DNA from: Paraburkholderia monticola | Lineage (GTDB): Bacteria; Pseudomonadota; Gammaproteobacteria; Burkholderiales; Burkholderiaceae | Direction of reading: 5' to 3' | Assembly (NCBI RefSeq): GCF_001580545.1 | Contig: NZ_LRBG01000005.1 | Span: forward strand, 62,001-126,000 | DNA: 64,000 bases | Part shown: piece by piece, positions 18,324-29,489 of the stretch | How positions within the stretch are numbered: the stretch's first letter is position 1 | Layout of the letters: every line of letters begins with the position of its first letter | The notes under the pieces: generated by a model | The model's database searches: none | What the model was told of the DNA's origin: nothing | The model's input: only the letters and a program-made list of their open reading frames with translations | Translations under genes and position numbers: made by a program

Positions 18324-19298
18324 TTACGGCAGCAGGATCGTCGAGCCGGTTGTGCGCCGTCCTTCGAGGTCTGCATGCGCCTGCCCGACGTCAGACAGCG
18401 CATGGCGCTGATTGATGCTGGTCTTGACCTTGCCGGAAGTCAGCACGTCGAACAGCTCGGCCGACATCGCCTCGTAGTCGCTGCGCTTCGCGATATAGGT
18501 GAAGAGCGTCGGGCGCGTAAAGAACAGCGAGCCGCGCCCGGCGAATTCCGACGAATCGATCGGCGGCAGCGGACCCGACGCGTTGCCGAAGCTCACGAAC
18601 AGGCCGAGCGGCGCGAGGCAGTCGAGCGACTTTTCGAAGGTGTCCTTGCCGATCGAATCGTAGACGACCGGCACGCCCGCGCCATGGGTGATCTCGCGTA
18701 CGCGCTTCGTGAAGTTCTCGCGCGTATAGACGATCGGGTGATCGCAGCCGTGCGCCTTCGCGATCTCGGCTTTCTCATCGGAGCCGACCGTGCCGATCAC
18801 CGTCGCGCCGAGCGCCTTCGCCCACTGGCACACGAGCAGACCGACGCCGCCCGCGGCGGCCTGAATCAGAATCGTGTCGCCGGCCTTCACCTGATACGTG
18901 CGGCGCAGAAGATACTGCGCGGTCAAGCCTTGCAGCATCACCGACGCGGCCTCTTCGTCACTGACCCCATCGGGCAGCTTGACGACCTGCGCGGCCGGCA
19001 GCACGCGCTCCTGCGCATAGGCGCCCGGCGGCCGCGCGACATACGCGACGCGATCGCCGATCTTCAGACCGGTCACGCCCGAGCCGACCGCGCTGACCTC
19101 GCCGGCCGCTTCCATGCCGAGCCCGCCCGGCAGCGGCAGCGGATACAGACCGGTGCGGAAATACACGTCGATATAGTTGAGGCCGACCGCCGTCTGGCGG
19201 ATTCGGATCTCGCCCGCGCCGGGCTCGCCCACCTCGACGTCGACCCATTTCATGACTTCGGGGCCGCCGGTTTTATCGAATCGGATTGCCTTGACCAT
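18324..19298 (-). CDS. Quinone oxidoreductase (zinc-independent, NADPH:quinone reductase family)
   Basis: The 324-residue protein belongs to the QOR branch of the medium-chain dehydrogenase superfamily. It has the signature around GLNYIDVYFRTGLYPLPLP (about 46-64), the Rossmann motif AAAGGVGLL (about 150), and lacks the zinc-binding cysteines of alcohol dehydrogenases. It reduces quinones with NADPH in the cytoplasm. Two ATGs are adjacent (19301 and 19298); the second has the better spacing to the AGGAG site. The gene is the last of a minus-strand group with mgsA and an SDR and is closed by the terminator at 18242-18276. Confidence 0.92.
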   Translation of the reverse strand: MVKAIRFDKTGGPEVMKWVDVEVGEPGAGEIRIRQTAVGLNYIDVYFRTGLYPLPLPGGLGMEAAGEVSAVGSGVTGLKIGDRVAYVARPPGAYAQERVLPAAQVVKLPDGVSDEEAASVMLQGLTAQYLLRRTYQVKAGDTILIQAAAGGVGLLVCQWAKALGATVIGTVGSDEKAEIAKAHGCDHPIVYTRENFTKRVREITHGAGVPVVYDSIGKDTFEKSLDCLAPLGLFVSFGNASGPLPPIDSSEFAGRGSLFFTRPTLFTYIAKRSDYEAMSAELFDVLTSGKVKTSINQRHALSDVGQAHADLEGRRTTGSTILLP

Positions 19299-19366
19299 CA
19301 TGTCTCCTTTATCTCTCTGGATGGTTGTCTGAATGCCGGTGCGGATCTCCGCGCCGCGAGGCGCGC

Positions 19367-19756
19367 TTACGCCTTGCCGGTGAGACGCAGGGTCAGCACG
19401 TCGAGCACCATGCGCGCGGTCGAGATGTTCGTCGCGCACGGAATGTTGTGGACGTCGCAGGCGCGCACCAGCGCATTGATGTCCGGCTCGTGCGGCTGTG
19501 GCGTCATCGGGTCGCGCAGGAAGATCACCATGTCGACGCGCCCTTCGGCGAGCTGCGCGCCGATCTGCAGGTCGCCGCCGTGCGGCCCCGACAGCATGCG
19601 CTCGACCGTGAGGCCGTGCGCGTCGCTGATGCGTCCGCCGGTCGTGCCGGTCGCGACGATCTCGCAGCGCGCGAGCGTGTCGACGTATTCGCCGGCCAGT
19701 TTGACGATGTCGTCCTTCTTGTGATCGTGCGCGATCAGCGCAATGCGGGTGGTCAT
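19367..19756 (-). CDS. mgsA: Methylglyoxal synthase
   Basis: The 129-residue protein is a full-length methylglyoxal synthase. The phosphate-binding TGTTGGRI segment is at about 37-44, the [12 protein letters not shown] motif at about 56-67 and the catalytic Asp pair region in [17 protein letters not shown]. It converts dihydroxyacetone phosphate to methylglyoxal and phosphate, a bypass of lower glycolysis used under phosphate limitation or sugar-phosphate stress. The neighbouring quinone oxidoreductase could help with reactive carbonyl or quinone stress, but that link is only positional. Confidence 0.95.
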   Translation of the reverse strand: MTTRIALIAHDHKKDDIVKLAGEYVDTLARCEIVATGTTGGRISDAHGLTVERMLSGPHGGDLQIGAQLAEGRVDMVIFLRDPMTPQPHEPDINALVRACDVHNIPCATNISTARMVLDVLTLRLTGKA

Positions 19757-19822
19757 GACGTAAGAGTCCTCAAACCGTGGTGACAGTCGTTGTTGTGGTG
19801 ATGGGTTCAGTTCGCGCGCGGC

Positions 19823-20602
19823 TCAGAACGTGCCGGGGTAAGCGCCGCCGTCGATCAGCCAGTTCTGACCGGTGATATAGCCCGCGTGCACGCTGCACAG
19901 GAACGCGCAGGCGCGGCCGAATTCGTCGCGATTGCCGAAGCGGCCGGCCGGGATCGTTTTCATGCGCTGCTTGCGCGCTTCGTCGACGGAAATGTTGGCG
20001 TTCTTCGCTTGCGCCTCGAACGTGACGGCGATGCGGTCGGTATCGAACAGCCCCGGCAGCAGGCTGTTGATCGTCACGCCGGTCGGCGCGACCTTGCGCG
20101 CGAGTCCCGCGACGAAGCCGGTCAGCCCCGAGCGCGCACCGTTCGACAGACCGAGCACGTCGATCGGCGCCTTCACCGCCGAGCTCGTGATATTGACGAT
20201 GCGCCCGAAGCCGCGCGCGCTCATCGTGTCGATGGTCTGACGGATCAGCTCGATCGGCGTCAGCATGTTGGCTTCCAGCGCGCGGATCCAGTCCTCGTGC
20301 GTGAAGTTGCGGAAGTCGCCCGGCGGCGGGCCGCCCGCGTTGTTGACCAGAATATCGGGCTGCGGGCACGCGGCGAGCGCGGCGGCGCGCCCTTCGGGCG
20401 TGGTGATGTCGCACGCCACCGTCTTCACCTCGACGCCGCTCTGCTGGCGGATTGCCTCGGCGGTCGCTTCGAGCGTCTCGGCGGTGCGCGCGACGATCGT
20501 CAGGTTGACGCCCTCGGCGGCGAGCGCTTCGGCGCAACCCCGCCCCAGCCCCTTGCTCGCCGCGCAAACGAGCGCGGTACGTCCTGCGATTCCCATGTCC
20601 AT
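19823..20602 (-). CDS. SDR family protein with altered catalytic residues
   Basis: This 259-residue protein has the SDR fold: a glycine motif ASKGLGRG (15-22), NNAGG (about 90) and the C-terminal GQNWLIDGGAYPGTF. The expected YxxxK is replaced: the corresponding segment reads LGLSNGARSGLTGF, giving Ser for Tyr and Arg for Lys. The preceding catalytic Ser remains in NITSSAVKAP. It may be a divergent SDR that uses other residues, or a non-catalytic binding protein. ATG 20602 follows a GAGGA site. It is often annotated as a 3-oxoacyl-ACP reductase, which this active site does not support. Confidence 0.85.
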   Translation of the reverse strand: MDMGIAGRTALVCAASKGLGRGCAEALAAEGVNLTIVARTAETLEATAEAIRQQSGVEVKTVACDITTPEGRAAALAACPQPDILVNNAGGPPPGDFRNFTHEDWIRALEANMLTPIELIRQTIDTMSARGFGRIVNITSSAVKAPIDVLGLSNGARSGLTGFVAGLARKVAPTGVTINSLLPGLFDTDRIAVTFEAQAKNANISVDEARKQRMKTIPAGRFGNRDEFGRACAFLCSVHAGYITGQNWLIDGGAYPGTF

Positions 20603-20818
20603 GTCTGTGTCCTCGTGGCGAAGTTTCCCCGATTCTAGAAGAATCGGTGCCGGACTGTGCCGCGCCGTTGCAATCTCAGGTATCGCCGGGCGGCACTCTT
20701 TCGGTAAACTTGCGCGGTGGCGCGCTTTTCGTCTCTTCGGCCTGCCCTCGGGGTGCGGATGAAGCTAAACGACAGGCGTGCCGAACCGATCCACCTTGCC
20801 GCCGCGCGCGAGCCCGCC

Positions 20819-21469
20819 ATGACCCAGGACAGCCGTTTCCCCAATCTTTTCATCCTCGATCACCCGCTGATCCAGCACAAGCTGTCGCATATGCGCGACC
20901 GGGACACGTCGACGCGCACGTTCCGCGAGCTGCTGCGCGAAATCACGCTGCTGATGGGCTACGAAATCACCCGCAACCTGCCGATGACCACCCGCCGCAT
21001 CACCACGCCGCTCGTCGAGATCGACGCGCCGGTGATCGCCGGCAAGAAGCTCGCGATCGTGCCGGTGTTGCGCGCGGGCGTCGGCATGTCGGACGGGCTG
21101 CTCGAGCTGGTGCCGTCGGCGCGTGTCGGCCACATCGGCGTGTATCGCGCGGAGGACCATCGGCCGGTGGAATACCTGGTGCGGCTGCCGGACCTCGAAG
21201 ACCGCGTGTTCATCCTGTGCGATCCGATGGTCGCGACCGGCTACTCGGCCGTGCACGCGGTCGACGTGCTCAAGCGCCGCAACGTCGCCGCGGAGAACAT
21301 CATGTTCCTCGCCCTCGTCGCCGCACCGGAGGGCGTGCAGGTGTTCCAGGACGCGCACCCGGACGTGAAGCTGTTCGTCGCGTCGCTCGATTCGCATCTG
21401 AACGAGCACGCGTACATCGTGCCGGGTCTCGGCGACGCGGGCGACCGCCTGTTCGGCACGAAGAACTGA
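20819..21469 (+). CDS. upp: Uracil phosphoribosyltransferase
   Basis: The 216-residue enzyme converts uracil and PRPP to UMP in pyrimidine salvage. It shows the type I PRTase PRPP-binding motif in [20 protein letters not shown] (about 128-147) and the uracil-binding C-terminal segment [17 protein letters not shown]. Upstream in-frame codons exist, but ATG 20819 gives the normal family length (E. coli Upp 208 residues). It is divergently transcribed from the SDR at 20602. Confidence 0.96.
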   Translation: MTQDSRFPNLFILDHPLIQHKLSHMRDRDTSTRTFRELLREITLLMGYEITRNLPMTTRRITTPLVEIDAPVIAGKKLAIVPVLRAGVGMSDGLLELVPSARVGHIGVYRAEDHRPVEYLVRLPDLEDRVFILCDPMVATGYSAVHAVDVLKRRNVAAENIMFLALVAAPEGVQVFQDAHPDVKLFVASLDSHLNEHAYIVPGLGDAGDRLFGTKN

Positions 21470-22037
21470 CGCGCAGGGCCCGCGGGAGGCAGCCAGGCGA
21501 CGCCGCTGCCTCGCGACCGGCCTTGCTTTCGACCGAATCCCGCTGACCCGGCGACACATCCGCGCCCCCGCGGTTTCATTTTCGCGTCGATTTCCTTGCG
21601 TTGGCGCCCGTTTTCGCCCCGCGGCCCCCTCTGCCGCACCCGCGCGGCGTGATAAAATTCGAATCCGCTCGACGAGCGGCCCGACCCGCACGATCACTCG
21701 CACCACCGTCTGCCATTCCGACTGGCGCACCATGCCTTCGCATCAGGTCATGCGGCGCCTGGCCGCGCAAGCTGCCCGCCCCCACCGCGCTGCGGCCCCG
21801 CCCGGCCGGCCATGCATGAACCGGCTTGCGCCACCCGGCGGGCAAGCGTGGAACGGCGTGCGGGAACAGCCCGGTTCAGATCGGCGGCAGGCGTGGCCGC
21901 CCCGGCGGGCCAACACGAGCGGCCGGCAGCCTTTCACCTGACGGTTTGACATCGAGGCGCAACACGCGAGGCGCCCGACATCGCAACGACAATTGCACTA
22001 TGCGTGCGCCCCGCTGGCGCGCGCGACGGAGAAAAGT
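21470..22037. other. 568-bp gene-free spacer between upp and yebC
   Basis: No convincing reading frame is present. An 8-bp inverted repeat (21486-21493 with 21505-21512) just after upp may end its transcript. A GATAAAAT stretch near 21648-21655 is the only AT-rich, promoter-like sequence and could serve yebC. Confidence 0.5.
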
Positions 22038-22766
22038 ATGGCGGGTCATTCGAAATGGGCCAACATCAAGCATAAGAAAGCAGCGGCCGATGCCAAGCGC
22101 GGCAAGGTCTGGACGCGGCTCATCAAGGAAATCCAGGTCGCGGCCCGTCTGGGCGGCGGCGAAATCGACTCGAACCCGCGTCTGCGGCTCGCCGTCGACA
22201 AGGCGTACGACGCCAACATGCCGAAAGACAACATCAACCGCGCGATCCAGCGCGGTGTCGGCGGCGCGGACGGCGCGAACTACGAAGAAATCCGCTACGA
22301 AGGCTACGGCATCGGCGGCGCGGCCGTGATCGTCGACACGATGACCGACAACCGCACACGCACGGTCGCGGAAGTGCGTCACGCGTTCTCGAAGAACGGC
22401 GGCAACATGGGCACGGACGGCTCGGTGTCGTTCATGTTCGATCACGTCGGCCAGTTCCTGTTCGCGCCCGGCACCGCCGAAGACGCGCTGATGGAAGCCG
22501 CGCTCGAAGCGGGCGCCGACGACGTCCAGACCAACGAAGACGGCAGCATCGAGGTGCTGTGTCCGCCGAACGATTTTTCGATGGTGAAGACGGCGCTCGA
22601 AGCGGCGGGCTTCAAGGCCGAACTGGCCGAAGTCACGATGAAGCCGCAGAACGAAGTCGAATTCACCGGCGACGACGCCGTGAAAATGCAGAAGCTGCTC
22701 GACGCGCTGGAAAATCTGGACGACGTGCAGGATGTCTATACGAACGCGTCGATCGCCGACGAGTGA
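22038..22766 (+). CDS. YebC/PmpR-family regulatory protein (TACO1 family)
   Basis: The 242-residue protein starts with the family hallmark [16 protein letters not shown] and continues with the three-domain YebC fold, including the conserved segment around [16 protein letters not shown] (about 131-146). Family members have been described as DNA-binding regulators (PmpR) and more recently as factors that help ribosomes translate proline-rich stretches. ATG 22038 is fixed by the hallmark N-terminus. A terminator-like hairpin follows at 22816-22841. Confidence 0.95.
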   Translation: MAGHSKWANIKHKKAAADAKRGKVWTRLIKEIQVAARLGGGEIDSNPRLRLAVDKAYDANMPKDNINRAIQRGVGGADGANYEEIRYEGYGIGGAAVIVDTMTDNRTRTVAEVRHAFSKNGGNMGTDGSVSFMFDHVGQFLFAPGTAEDALMEAALEAGADDVQTNEDGSIEVLCPPNDFSMVKTALEAAGFKAELAEVTMKPQNEVEFTGDDAVKMQKLLDALENLDDVQDVYTNASIADE

Positions 22767-22815
22767 TGGCGTTGGACGCGGGGCCGTTTGCCCTTGCTGT
22801 CGATGGTTTATTGCA

Positions 22816-22841
22816 CGGCTGAGCACACCGCTCGGCCGTTT
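22816..22841 (+). terminator. Terminator-like hairpin after yebC
   Basis: A 9-bp stem with one G-U pair (22816-22824 with 22830-22838) encloses a 5-nt loop and is followed by TTT and, a little later, TTTT. It sits 50 bp after the yebC stop and 27 bp before purD. Confidence 0.6.
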
Positions 22842-22867
22842 ATGGTTTTCAAGTCTCGGGGATTCAC

Positions 22868-24151
22868 ATGAAGTTACTCGTCGTCGGTTCCGGCGGTCGC
22901 GAACATGCGCTCGCATGGAAGCTCGCGCAATCGCCGCGGGTCCAGCTCGTCTACGTCGCGCCGGGCAACGGCGGCACCGCTCAGGATGAGCGTCTGCTCA
23001 ACATCGACATCACCGAGCCGGCCGCGCTCGCGGATTTCGTCGAAAAAGAGCAGATCGCGTTCACGCTGGTCGGGCCGGAAGCGCCGCTCGCGGCAGGCAT
23101 CGTCAACCTGTTCCGCTCGCGCGGTCTGAAGATCTTCGGGCCGACCAAAGAGGCCGCCCAGCTCGAAAGCTCGAAGGACTTCGCCAAGGCGTTCATGAAG
23201 CGCCACGGCATTCCGACCGCCGAATACGAAACCTTCGCCGACGCCGCCGCCGCGCACGCGTGTCTGGACGCCAAGGGCGCGCCGATCGTGATCAAGGCCG
23301 ACGGCCTCGCCGCCGGCAAGGGCGTGGTGGTCGCGCAGACGCTGGAAGAAGCGCACGCCGCGGTCGACATGATGCTGTCGGACAACAAGCTCGGCGACGC
23401 CGGCGCACGCGTCGTGATCGAGGAATTCCTCGCCGGCGAGGAAGCGAGCTTCATCGTGATGGTCGACGGCAAGCACGTGCTCGCGCTTGCGTCGAGCCAG
23501 GATCACAAGCGTCTGCAGGACGGCGACCAGGGCCCGAACACGGGCGGCATGGGCGCCTACTCGCCCGCGCCGATCGTCACGCCGCAACTGCACGCGCGCG
23601 TGATGCGCGAAATCATCCTGCCGACCGTGCGCGGCATGGAGAAGGAAGGCATCCGCTACACCGGCTTCCTGTACGCGGGACTGATGATCGACGCGCAAGG
23701 CAACCCGAAGACGCTCGAATTCAACTGCCGCATGGGCGACCCCGAAACGCAGCCGATCATGGCGCGTCTGAAGGGCGACTATTCGAAGGTGGTCGAACAC
23801 GCGATCGCCGGCACGCTGGATACCGTCGAGCTCGAATGGGACCGCCGCACCGCGCTCGGGGTCGTGCTCGCCGCGCACAACTATCCGGACACGCCGAGAA
23901 AGGGCGACCGCATCAACGGCATTCCCGCCGAAACCGCGGATTCGGTCACGTTCCACGCCGGCACCACGCTGACGGACGGCAAGCTGACCACCTCGGGCGG
24001 GCGTGTGCTGTGCGTCGTCGGTCTGGCGGATTCGGTGCGCACCGCGCAGGCGGCCGCCTATGAAACGATCAACCAGATCTCGTTCGACGGGATGCAGTAT
24101 CGCCGCGACATCGGCTATCGCGCGCTGAATCGCAAGCACGACGGCAAGTAA
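22868..24151 (+). CDS. purD: Phosphoribosylamine-glycine ligase
   Basis: The 427-residue ATP-grasp enzyme makes glycinamide ribonucleotide, step two of purine synthesis. It shows the N-terminal VVGSGGREHALAWKLAQSP motif, the ATP-grasp segment IKADGLAAGKGVVVA (about 140-154), and the metal/ATP-site sequence LEFNCRMGDPETQ (about 281-293). Length matches the family. ATG 22868 lies 101 bp after yebC. Confidence 0.97.
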   Translation: MKLLVVGSGGREHALAWKLAQSPRVQLVYVAPGNGGTAQDERLLNIDITEPAALADFVEKEQIAFTLVGPEAPLAAGIVNLFRSRGLKIFGPTKEAAQLESSKDFAKAFMKRHGIPTAEYETFADAAAAHACLDAKGAPIVIKADGLAAGKGVVVAQTLEEAHAAVDMMLSDNKLGDAGARVVIEEFLAGEEASFIVMVDGKHVLALASSQDHKRLQDGDQGPNTGGMGAYSPAPIVTPQLHARVMREIILPTVRGMEKEGIRYTGFLYAGLMIDAQGNPKTLEFNCRMGDPETQPIMARLKGDYSKVVEHAIAGTLDTVELEWDRRTALGVVLAAHNYPDTPRKGDRINGIPAETADSVTFHAGTTLTDGKLTTSGGRVLCVVGLADSVRTAQAAAYETINQISFDGMQYRRDIGYRALNRKHDGK

Positions 24152-25386
<1,235 letters not shown>

Positions 25387-25429
25387 CGCGGCGCCGGTCC
25401 CGCTTACGGTCACGACAAAGGATCCTCAC

Positions 25430-26152
25430 CTGAAGCCGAACGCTCACCCTGTCGCCCTGCCTCGCCGGATCGGTCTGCTAGGCGGCACTTTCGATCCGAT
25501 CCACGACGGCCACCTCGCGCTCGCGCGACGGTTCGCCGACGTATTGCGGCTGACGGAGCTGGTACTGCTGCCGGCCGGCCAGCCGTGGCAGAAAACCGAC
25601 GTCTCGCCCGCCGAGCATCGACTCGCCATGACGCGCGCGGCCGCCGCCTCGCTCGCCCTGCCGGGCGTCACGGTGCGCGTCGCAACGGACGAAATCGAGC
25701 ACGAAGGCCCCACCTACACGGTCGACACGCTGCGGCGCTGGCGAGAACGCGAAGGCGAGAACGCATCGATCACGCTGTTGATCGGCGCCGATCAACTGGT
25801 GCACCTCGACACGTGGCGCGAGTGGCAGCGTCTGTTCGAGCTCGCGCATATCGGCGCGGCCACGCGGCCCGGCTTCGATCTCGCATCGATCGCCCCCGCG
25901 GTCGCCCATGAAATCGCCGCGCGCCGGGCGCGCGCCGAGGTACTGCAGGGCACGCCCTGCGGCCATCTACTGATCGACACGACTCTCGCATTCAACGTGT
26001 CGGCCACCGACATTCGCGCGCATCTGCGCGAGCAGGTCAACCAGCGGCTCGCCCACGCGGGTGCGGGCAGCGCATTACAGGATCAGGCCGCGAGTCATGT
26101 CCCCACCGCGGTGTGGGACTATATTCTTCAACATCATCTGTACCACCGGTAA
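25430..26152 (+). CDS. nadD: Nicotinate-nucleotide adenylyltransferase, probable CTG start
   Basis: NadD joins nicotinate mononucleotide and ATP to form deamido-NAD. The nucleotidyltransferase motif [11 protein letters not shown] is at residues 18-28 when reading starts at CTG 25430, and the C-terminal ISxTxIR-type motif appears as [10 protein letters not shown]. There is no in-frame ATG, GTG or TTG between the previous stop and this motif; the first such codon is TTG 25544, downstream of the essential motif. An AAGGA site sits 7 nt before CTG 25430. The gene lies 43 bp after hemF and 4 bp before rsfS. About 240 residues, slightly longer than E. coli NadD (213). Confidence 0.9.
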   Translation: MKPNAHPVALPRRIGLLGGTFDPIHDGHLALARRFADVLRLTELVLLPAGQPWQKTDVSPAEHRLAMTRAAAASLALPGVTVRVATDEIEHEGPTYTVDTLRRWREREGENASITLLIGADQLVHLDTWREWQRLFELAHIGAATRPGFDLASIAPAVAHEIAARRARAEVLQGTPCGHLLIDTTLAFNVSATDIRAHLREQVNQRLAHAGAGSALQDQAASHVPTAVWDYILQHHLYHR

Positions 26153-26156
26153 CTCC

Positions 26157-26606
26157 ATGGATATTCGCAAACTGCAGCGCGTGATCGTCGACGCTCTCGA
26201 AGACGTCAAGGCGCAAGACATCAAGGTGTTCAACACCACCCATCTGACCTCGCTGTTCGATCGCGTGATCGTCGCGAGCGGTACCTCGAACCGGCAAACC
26301 AAAGCGCTCGCGTCGAGCGTGCGCGAAGGCGTGAAGGAAGCCGGCGGCGAGATCATCAGCACCGAGGGCGAGGACATCGGCGAATGGGTGCTGGTCGATT
26401 GCGGCGACGCGATCGTCCACATCCTGCAGCCGGCGCTGCGCCAGTACTACAACCTCGAAGAGATCTGGGGCGACAAGCCGGTGCGCATCAAGCTGTCGAC
26501 GCCGAATCCGTTCGGCGGCGCGCACGCGAGCGAATCCGACGACGAGGAAGAAGAGGAAGCGCCGGCCGCCACGCCCGCGCGCAAAACCTCGGCGCGTCGC
26601 AAGTAA
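26157..26606 (+). CDS. rsfS: Ribosome silencing factor RsfS
   Basis: The 149-residue protein contains a complete RsfS/Iojap domain (residues 1-115), with the conserved GTSNRQTKAL segment and the acidic GEWVLVDCGDAIVHIL stretch. RsfS binds ribosomal protein L14 and blocks subunit joining during starvation. The C-terminal 35 residues are an added acidic run (SDDEEEEEA) followed by a basic tail, beyond the usual family length of about 105-120. It is translated 4 bp after nadD, the common arrangement. Confidence 0.95.
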   Translation: MDIRKLQRVIVDALEDVKAQDIKVFNTTHLTSLFDRVIVASGTSNRQTKALASSVREGVKEAGGEIISTEGEDIGEWVLVDCGDAIVHILQPALRQYYNLEEIWGDKPVRIKLSTPNPFGGAHASESDDEEEEEAPAATPARKTSARRK

Positions 26607-26645
26607 GCCGGACGTGCCAGCCACCTCACCGCTCCTTGTTCCGCG

Positions 26646-27116
26646 ATGAAACTGCACATCCTGGCCGTCGGCCACAAGATGCCGGACTGGATCGCGACCG
26701 GCTTCGACGAGTACGCGAAGCGCATGCCGCCGGAGTTGCGCATCGAGCTGCGCGAGATCAAGCCGGAGCAGCGCTCGTCGGGACGTTCGGCCGAAAGCGT
26801 GATGGCCGCCGAACGGCAGAAGATCGAAGCCGCGTTGCCGAAGAACGCACGCATCGTCGCGCTCGACGAGCGCGGCAAGGACTGGACCACGATGCAGCTC
26901 GCGAGCGCGTTGCCCGGCTGGCAGCAGGACGGCCGCGAAGTGGCCTTTCTGATCGGCGGCGCGGACGGGCTCGATCCCGAGCTGAAGGCGCGCGCCGACA
27001 TGATGCTGCGCGTGTCGAGCCTCACGCTGCCGCACGCGATGGTGCGCGTGCTGCTGGCCGAACAGCTTTACCGCGCGTGGACCATCACGCAAAATCATCC
27101 CTATCATCGCGCGTGA
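26646..27116 (+). CDS. rlmH: 23S rRNA (pseudouridine1915-N3)-methyltransferase
   Basis: This 156-residue SPOUT-class enzyme methylates pseudouridine 1915 in helix 69 of 23S rRNA in assembled 70S ribosomes. The SAM-binding knot is visible in [17 protein letters not shown] (about 102-118) and in the C-terminal [20 protein letters not shown] and NHPYHR. Length matches E. coli RlmH (155). It follows rsfS by 39 bp. Confidence 0.97.
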   Translation: MKLHILAVGHKMPDWIATGFDEYAKRMPPELRIELREIKPEQRSSGRSAESVMAAERQKIEAALPKNARIVALDERGKDWTTMQLASALPGWQQDGREVAFLIGGADGLDPELKARADMMLRVSSLTLPHAMVRVLLAEQLYRAWTITQNHPYHRA

Positions 27117-27353
27117 GTGCTTGAGCGAGGCGCGACGACAGCTGGCAACCCTTCGTTGCTGAAGCTGCGTCGCGGGTGCTCTGCTCGCTGCGCCTGAACG
27201 TGTCGCTGCCACCTTGCGCCATGTGTGGGCTCGGGTCGATGCGTGCGCGCATCGATCGCTTCACCGCATCGACGCCGCCCTGCACACTAACGCGCAGCCG
27301 CCCGCGTTCACGGCCCTCACGCGATCCGTTTCCCGCTCCATCGAGACCCGTTC

Positions 27354-27983
27354 ATGCCCACGCCCTCCGCTTCGCTGCATCCGTTCGTCTACCTGGCCTC
27401 CCAAAGTCCGCGCCGCCAGGAGCTGCTGCAACAGCTCGGCGTGCGTTTCGAATTGCTGCTGCCGCGCCCCGATGAAGACGCCGAAGCGCTCGAAGCCGAA
27501 CGGCCTGGCGAACCTGCGCGCGACTACGTGCAGCGTGTGTGCGTCGCGAAGGCGCATGCGGCGCGCGCGCGACTGGTCGACGGCGGCCACGCGGCACGAC
27601 CGATCCTCGTCGCCGACACCACCGTCACGATCGACGATGCGATTCTCGGCAAGCCCATCGATGCCGACGATGCCGTCGCCATGCTCACACGCCTCGCGGG
27701 CCGCACGCACGAAGTGCTGACCGCGCTCGCCGTGATCGACGCCGACGGCACGCTGCTGCCCGCCGCGCTGTCGGTCTCGAAGGTGCGTTTTGCTGCAGTG
27801 CACGCAGACGCGCTGCGCCGCTATGCGGCGAGTGGCGAGCCGCTCGGCAAGGCGGGCGCTTATGGCGTGCAGGGACGCGCGGCGGAGTTTATCGAGCATA
27901 TAGATGGGTCCTATTCGGGTATCATGGGTTTGCCGCTTTTTGAAACCGCTGCCCTCCTGCGTGCAGCGCGCATCGACTTCTAG
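27354..27983 (+). CDS. maf: Maf family nucleotide pyrophosphatase
   Basis: The 209-residue protein has the Maf signature [14 protein letters not shown] near residue 14 and the catalytic-site segments VADTTVTID and [25 protein letters not shown], in which the pieces GAYGVQG and GSYSG are diagnostic. Maf proteins hydrolyse dTTP, UTP or modified nucleotides to monophosphates. It lies 9 bp upstream of rng and 237 bp after rlmH; that gap shows no gene. Confidence 0.94.
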   Translation: MPTPSASLHPFVYLASQSPRRQELLQQLGVRFELLLPRPDEDAEALEAERPGEPARDYVQRVCVAKAHAARARLVDGGHAARPILVADTTVTIDDAILGKPIDADDAVAMLTRLAGRTHEVLTALAVIDADGTLLPAALSVSKVRFAAVHADALRRYAASGEPLGKAGAYGVQGRAAEFIEHIDGSYSGIMGLPLFETAALLRAARIDF

Positions 27984-27992
27984 AACAACACC

Positions 27993-29462
27993 ATGAATGA
28001 AGAAATCCTGATCAATGTCACGCCGCAGGAAACGCGCGTCGCGCTCGTCCAACAGGGCGCCGTCCAGGAACTTCATGTCGAACGAACGCTGTCGCGTGGG
28101 CGCGTCGGCAATGTCTATCTCGGCAAGGTCGTGCGTGTGCTGCCGGGCATGCAATCGGCGTTCATCGACATCGGCCTCGAACGCGCCGCGTTTCTTCATG
28201 TCGCCGACATCTGGCATCCGCGCATTGCCGGCGAAGCGCAGCATCAAACACCGCATCAGCCGATCGAAAAGATCGTCTTCGAAGGCCAGACGCTGATGGT
28301 GCAGGTCGTCAAGGACCCGATCGGCACGAAGGGCGCGCGGCTGTCCACGCAAGTGAGCATCGCCGGGCGCACGCTCGTGTATCTGCCGCAAGAGCCGCAC
28401 ATCGGCATCTCGCAGAAGATCGAAAGCGAAGCCGAGCGCGAGGCCGTGCGCGCGCGTCTGACCGCCGTGCTGCCCGCCGATGAAAAAGGCGGCTACATCG
28501 TGCGCACGATCGCCGAGGATGCGACGAGCGAAGAGCTCGCCGGCGACGTCGCGTATCTGCGCAAGACGTGGGCGACGATTCTGTCGCAGGGGCAGCGCAT
28601 GCCGCCCACCAGCCTGCTCTACCAGGATCTGAATCTCGCGCAGCGCGTGCTGCGCGATTTCGTCAACGATGAAACGTCGCGCATCCAGGTCGATTCACGC
28701 GAGACGTATCAGATGCTCGCCGATTTCGCGGCCGAGTTCACGCCGGCGGTATCGTCGAAGCTGCACCACTACACCGGCGAGCGGCCGCTGTTCGACCTGT
28801 ACAACATCGAGGCCGAGATCCAGCGTGCGCTGTCGCGTCGCGTGGACCTGAAGTCGGGCGGCTACCTCGTCATCGATCAGACCGAGGCGATGACGACGAT
28901 CGACGTGAACACCGGCGGGTACGTCGGCGCACGCAACTTCGACGACACGATCTTCAAGACCAACCTCGAAGCCGCGCATACGATCGCGCGGCAACTGCGG
29001 CTGCGTAATCTGGGCGGCGTGATCATCATCGATTTCATCGATATGGAAAACACCGAGCATCGCGACCAGGTGCTGGGCGAGTTGAAGAAGGCGCTGTCAC
29101 GCGATCGCACGCGTGTGACCGTCAATGGATTCTCGCAGCTCGGGCTCGTCGAGATGACGCGCAAGCGGACGCGCGAATCGCTCGCGCATGTGCTGTGCGA
29201 GCCTTGCCCGGTTTGCCAGGGCAAGGGGCAGGTGAAGACCTCGCGGACGGTTTGCTATGACGTGTTGCGCGAGATTCTGCGCGAGTCGCGGCAGTTCAAT
29301 CCGCGCGAGTTTCGCGTGGTCGCTTCGCAGCAGGTGATCGATCTGTTTCTCGAGGAGGAGTCGCAGCATCTGGCGATGCTGATCGACTTCATCGGCAAGC
29401 CAGTGTCGTTGCAGGTGGAGTCGAATTTGAGTCAGGAGCAGTACGACATTGTTTTAATGTAG
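27993..29462 (+). CDS. rng: Ribonuclease G
   Basis: The 489-residue endoribonuclease starts with the S1 RNA-binding domain (about 38-120), followed by RNase H-like and DNase I-like parts with catalytic Asp residues in TIDVNTGGYVG (about 305-315) and VIIIDFIDM (about 348-356). The zinc-link cysteines appear in CEPCPVC. RNase G matures 16S rRNA 5' ends and degrades mRNAs. The last codons (QEQYDIVLM, stop) lie in the left copy of an integration repeat, so the gene was kept intact when an element inserted at its 3' end. Confidence 0.96.
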   Translation: MNEEILINVTPQETRVALVQQGAVQELHVERTLSRGRVGNVYLGKVVRVLPGMQSAFIDIGLERAAFLHVADIWHPRIAGEAQHQTPHQPIEKIVFEGQTLMVQVVKDPIGTKGARLSTQVSIAGRTLVYLPQEPHIGISQKIESEAEREAVRARLTAVLPADEKGGYIVRTIAEDATSEELAGDVAYLRKTWATILSQGQRMPPTSLLYQDLNLAQRVLRDFVNDETSRIQVDSRETYQMLADFAAEFTPAVSSKLHHYTGERPLFDLYNIEAEIQRALSRRVDLKSGGYLVIDQTEAMTTIDVNTGGYVGARNFDDTIFKTNLEAAHTIARQLRLRNLGGVIIIDFIDMENTEHRDQVLGELKKALSRDRTRVTVNGFSQLGLVEMTRKRTRESLAHVLCEPCPVCQGKGQVKTSRTVCYDVLREILRESRQFNPREFRVVASQQVIDLFLEEESQHLAMLIDFIGKPVSLQVESNLSQEQYDIVLM

Positions 29463-29489
29463 GCTAATTGACGTTTATCCACATTCATC
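29433..29489. repeat. Left attachment site (attL) at the 3' end of rng
   Basis: This 57-bp segment is repeated in direct orientation at 33042-33098 with four mismatches (29438, 29441, 29464 and 29486). It covers the last rng codons, the stop and 27 bp beyond it. The uninterrupted identical block 29442-29463 is the likely crossover region. The repeat contains a TTATCCACA sequence (29476-29484). Confidence 0.85.
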
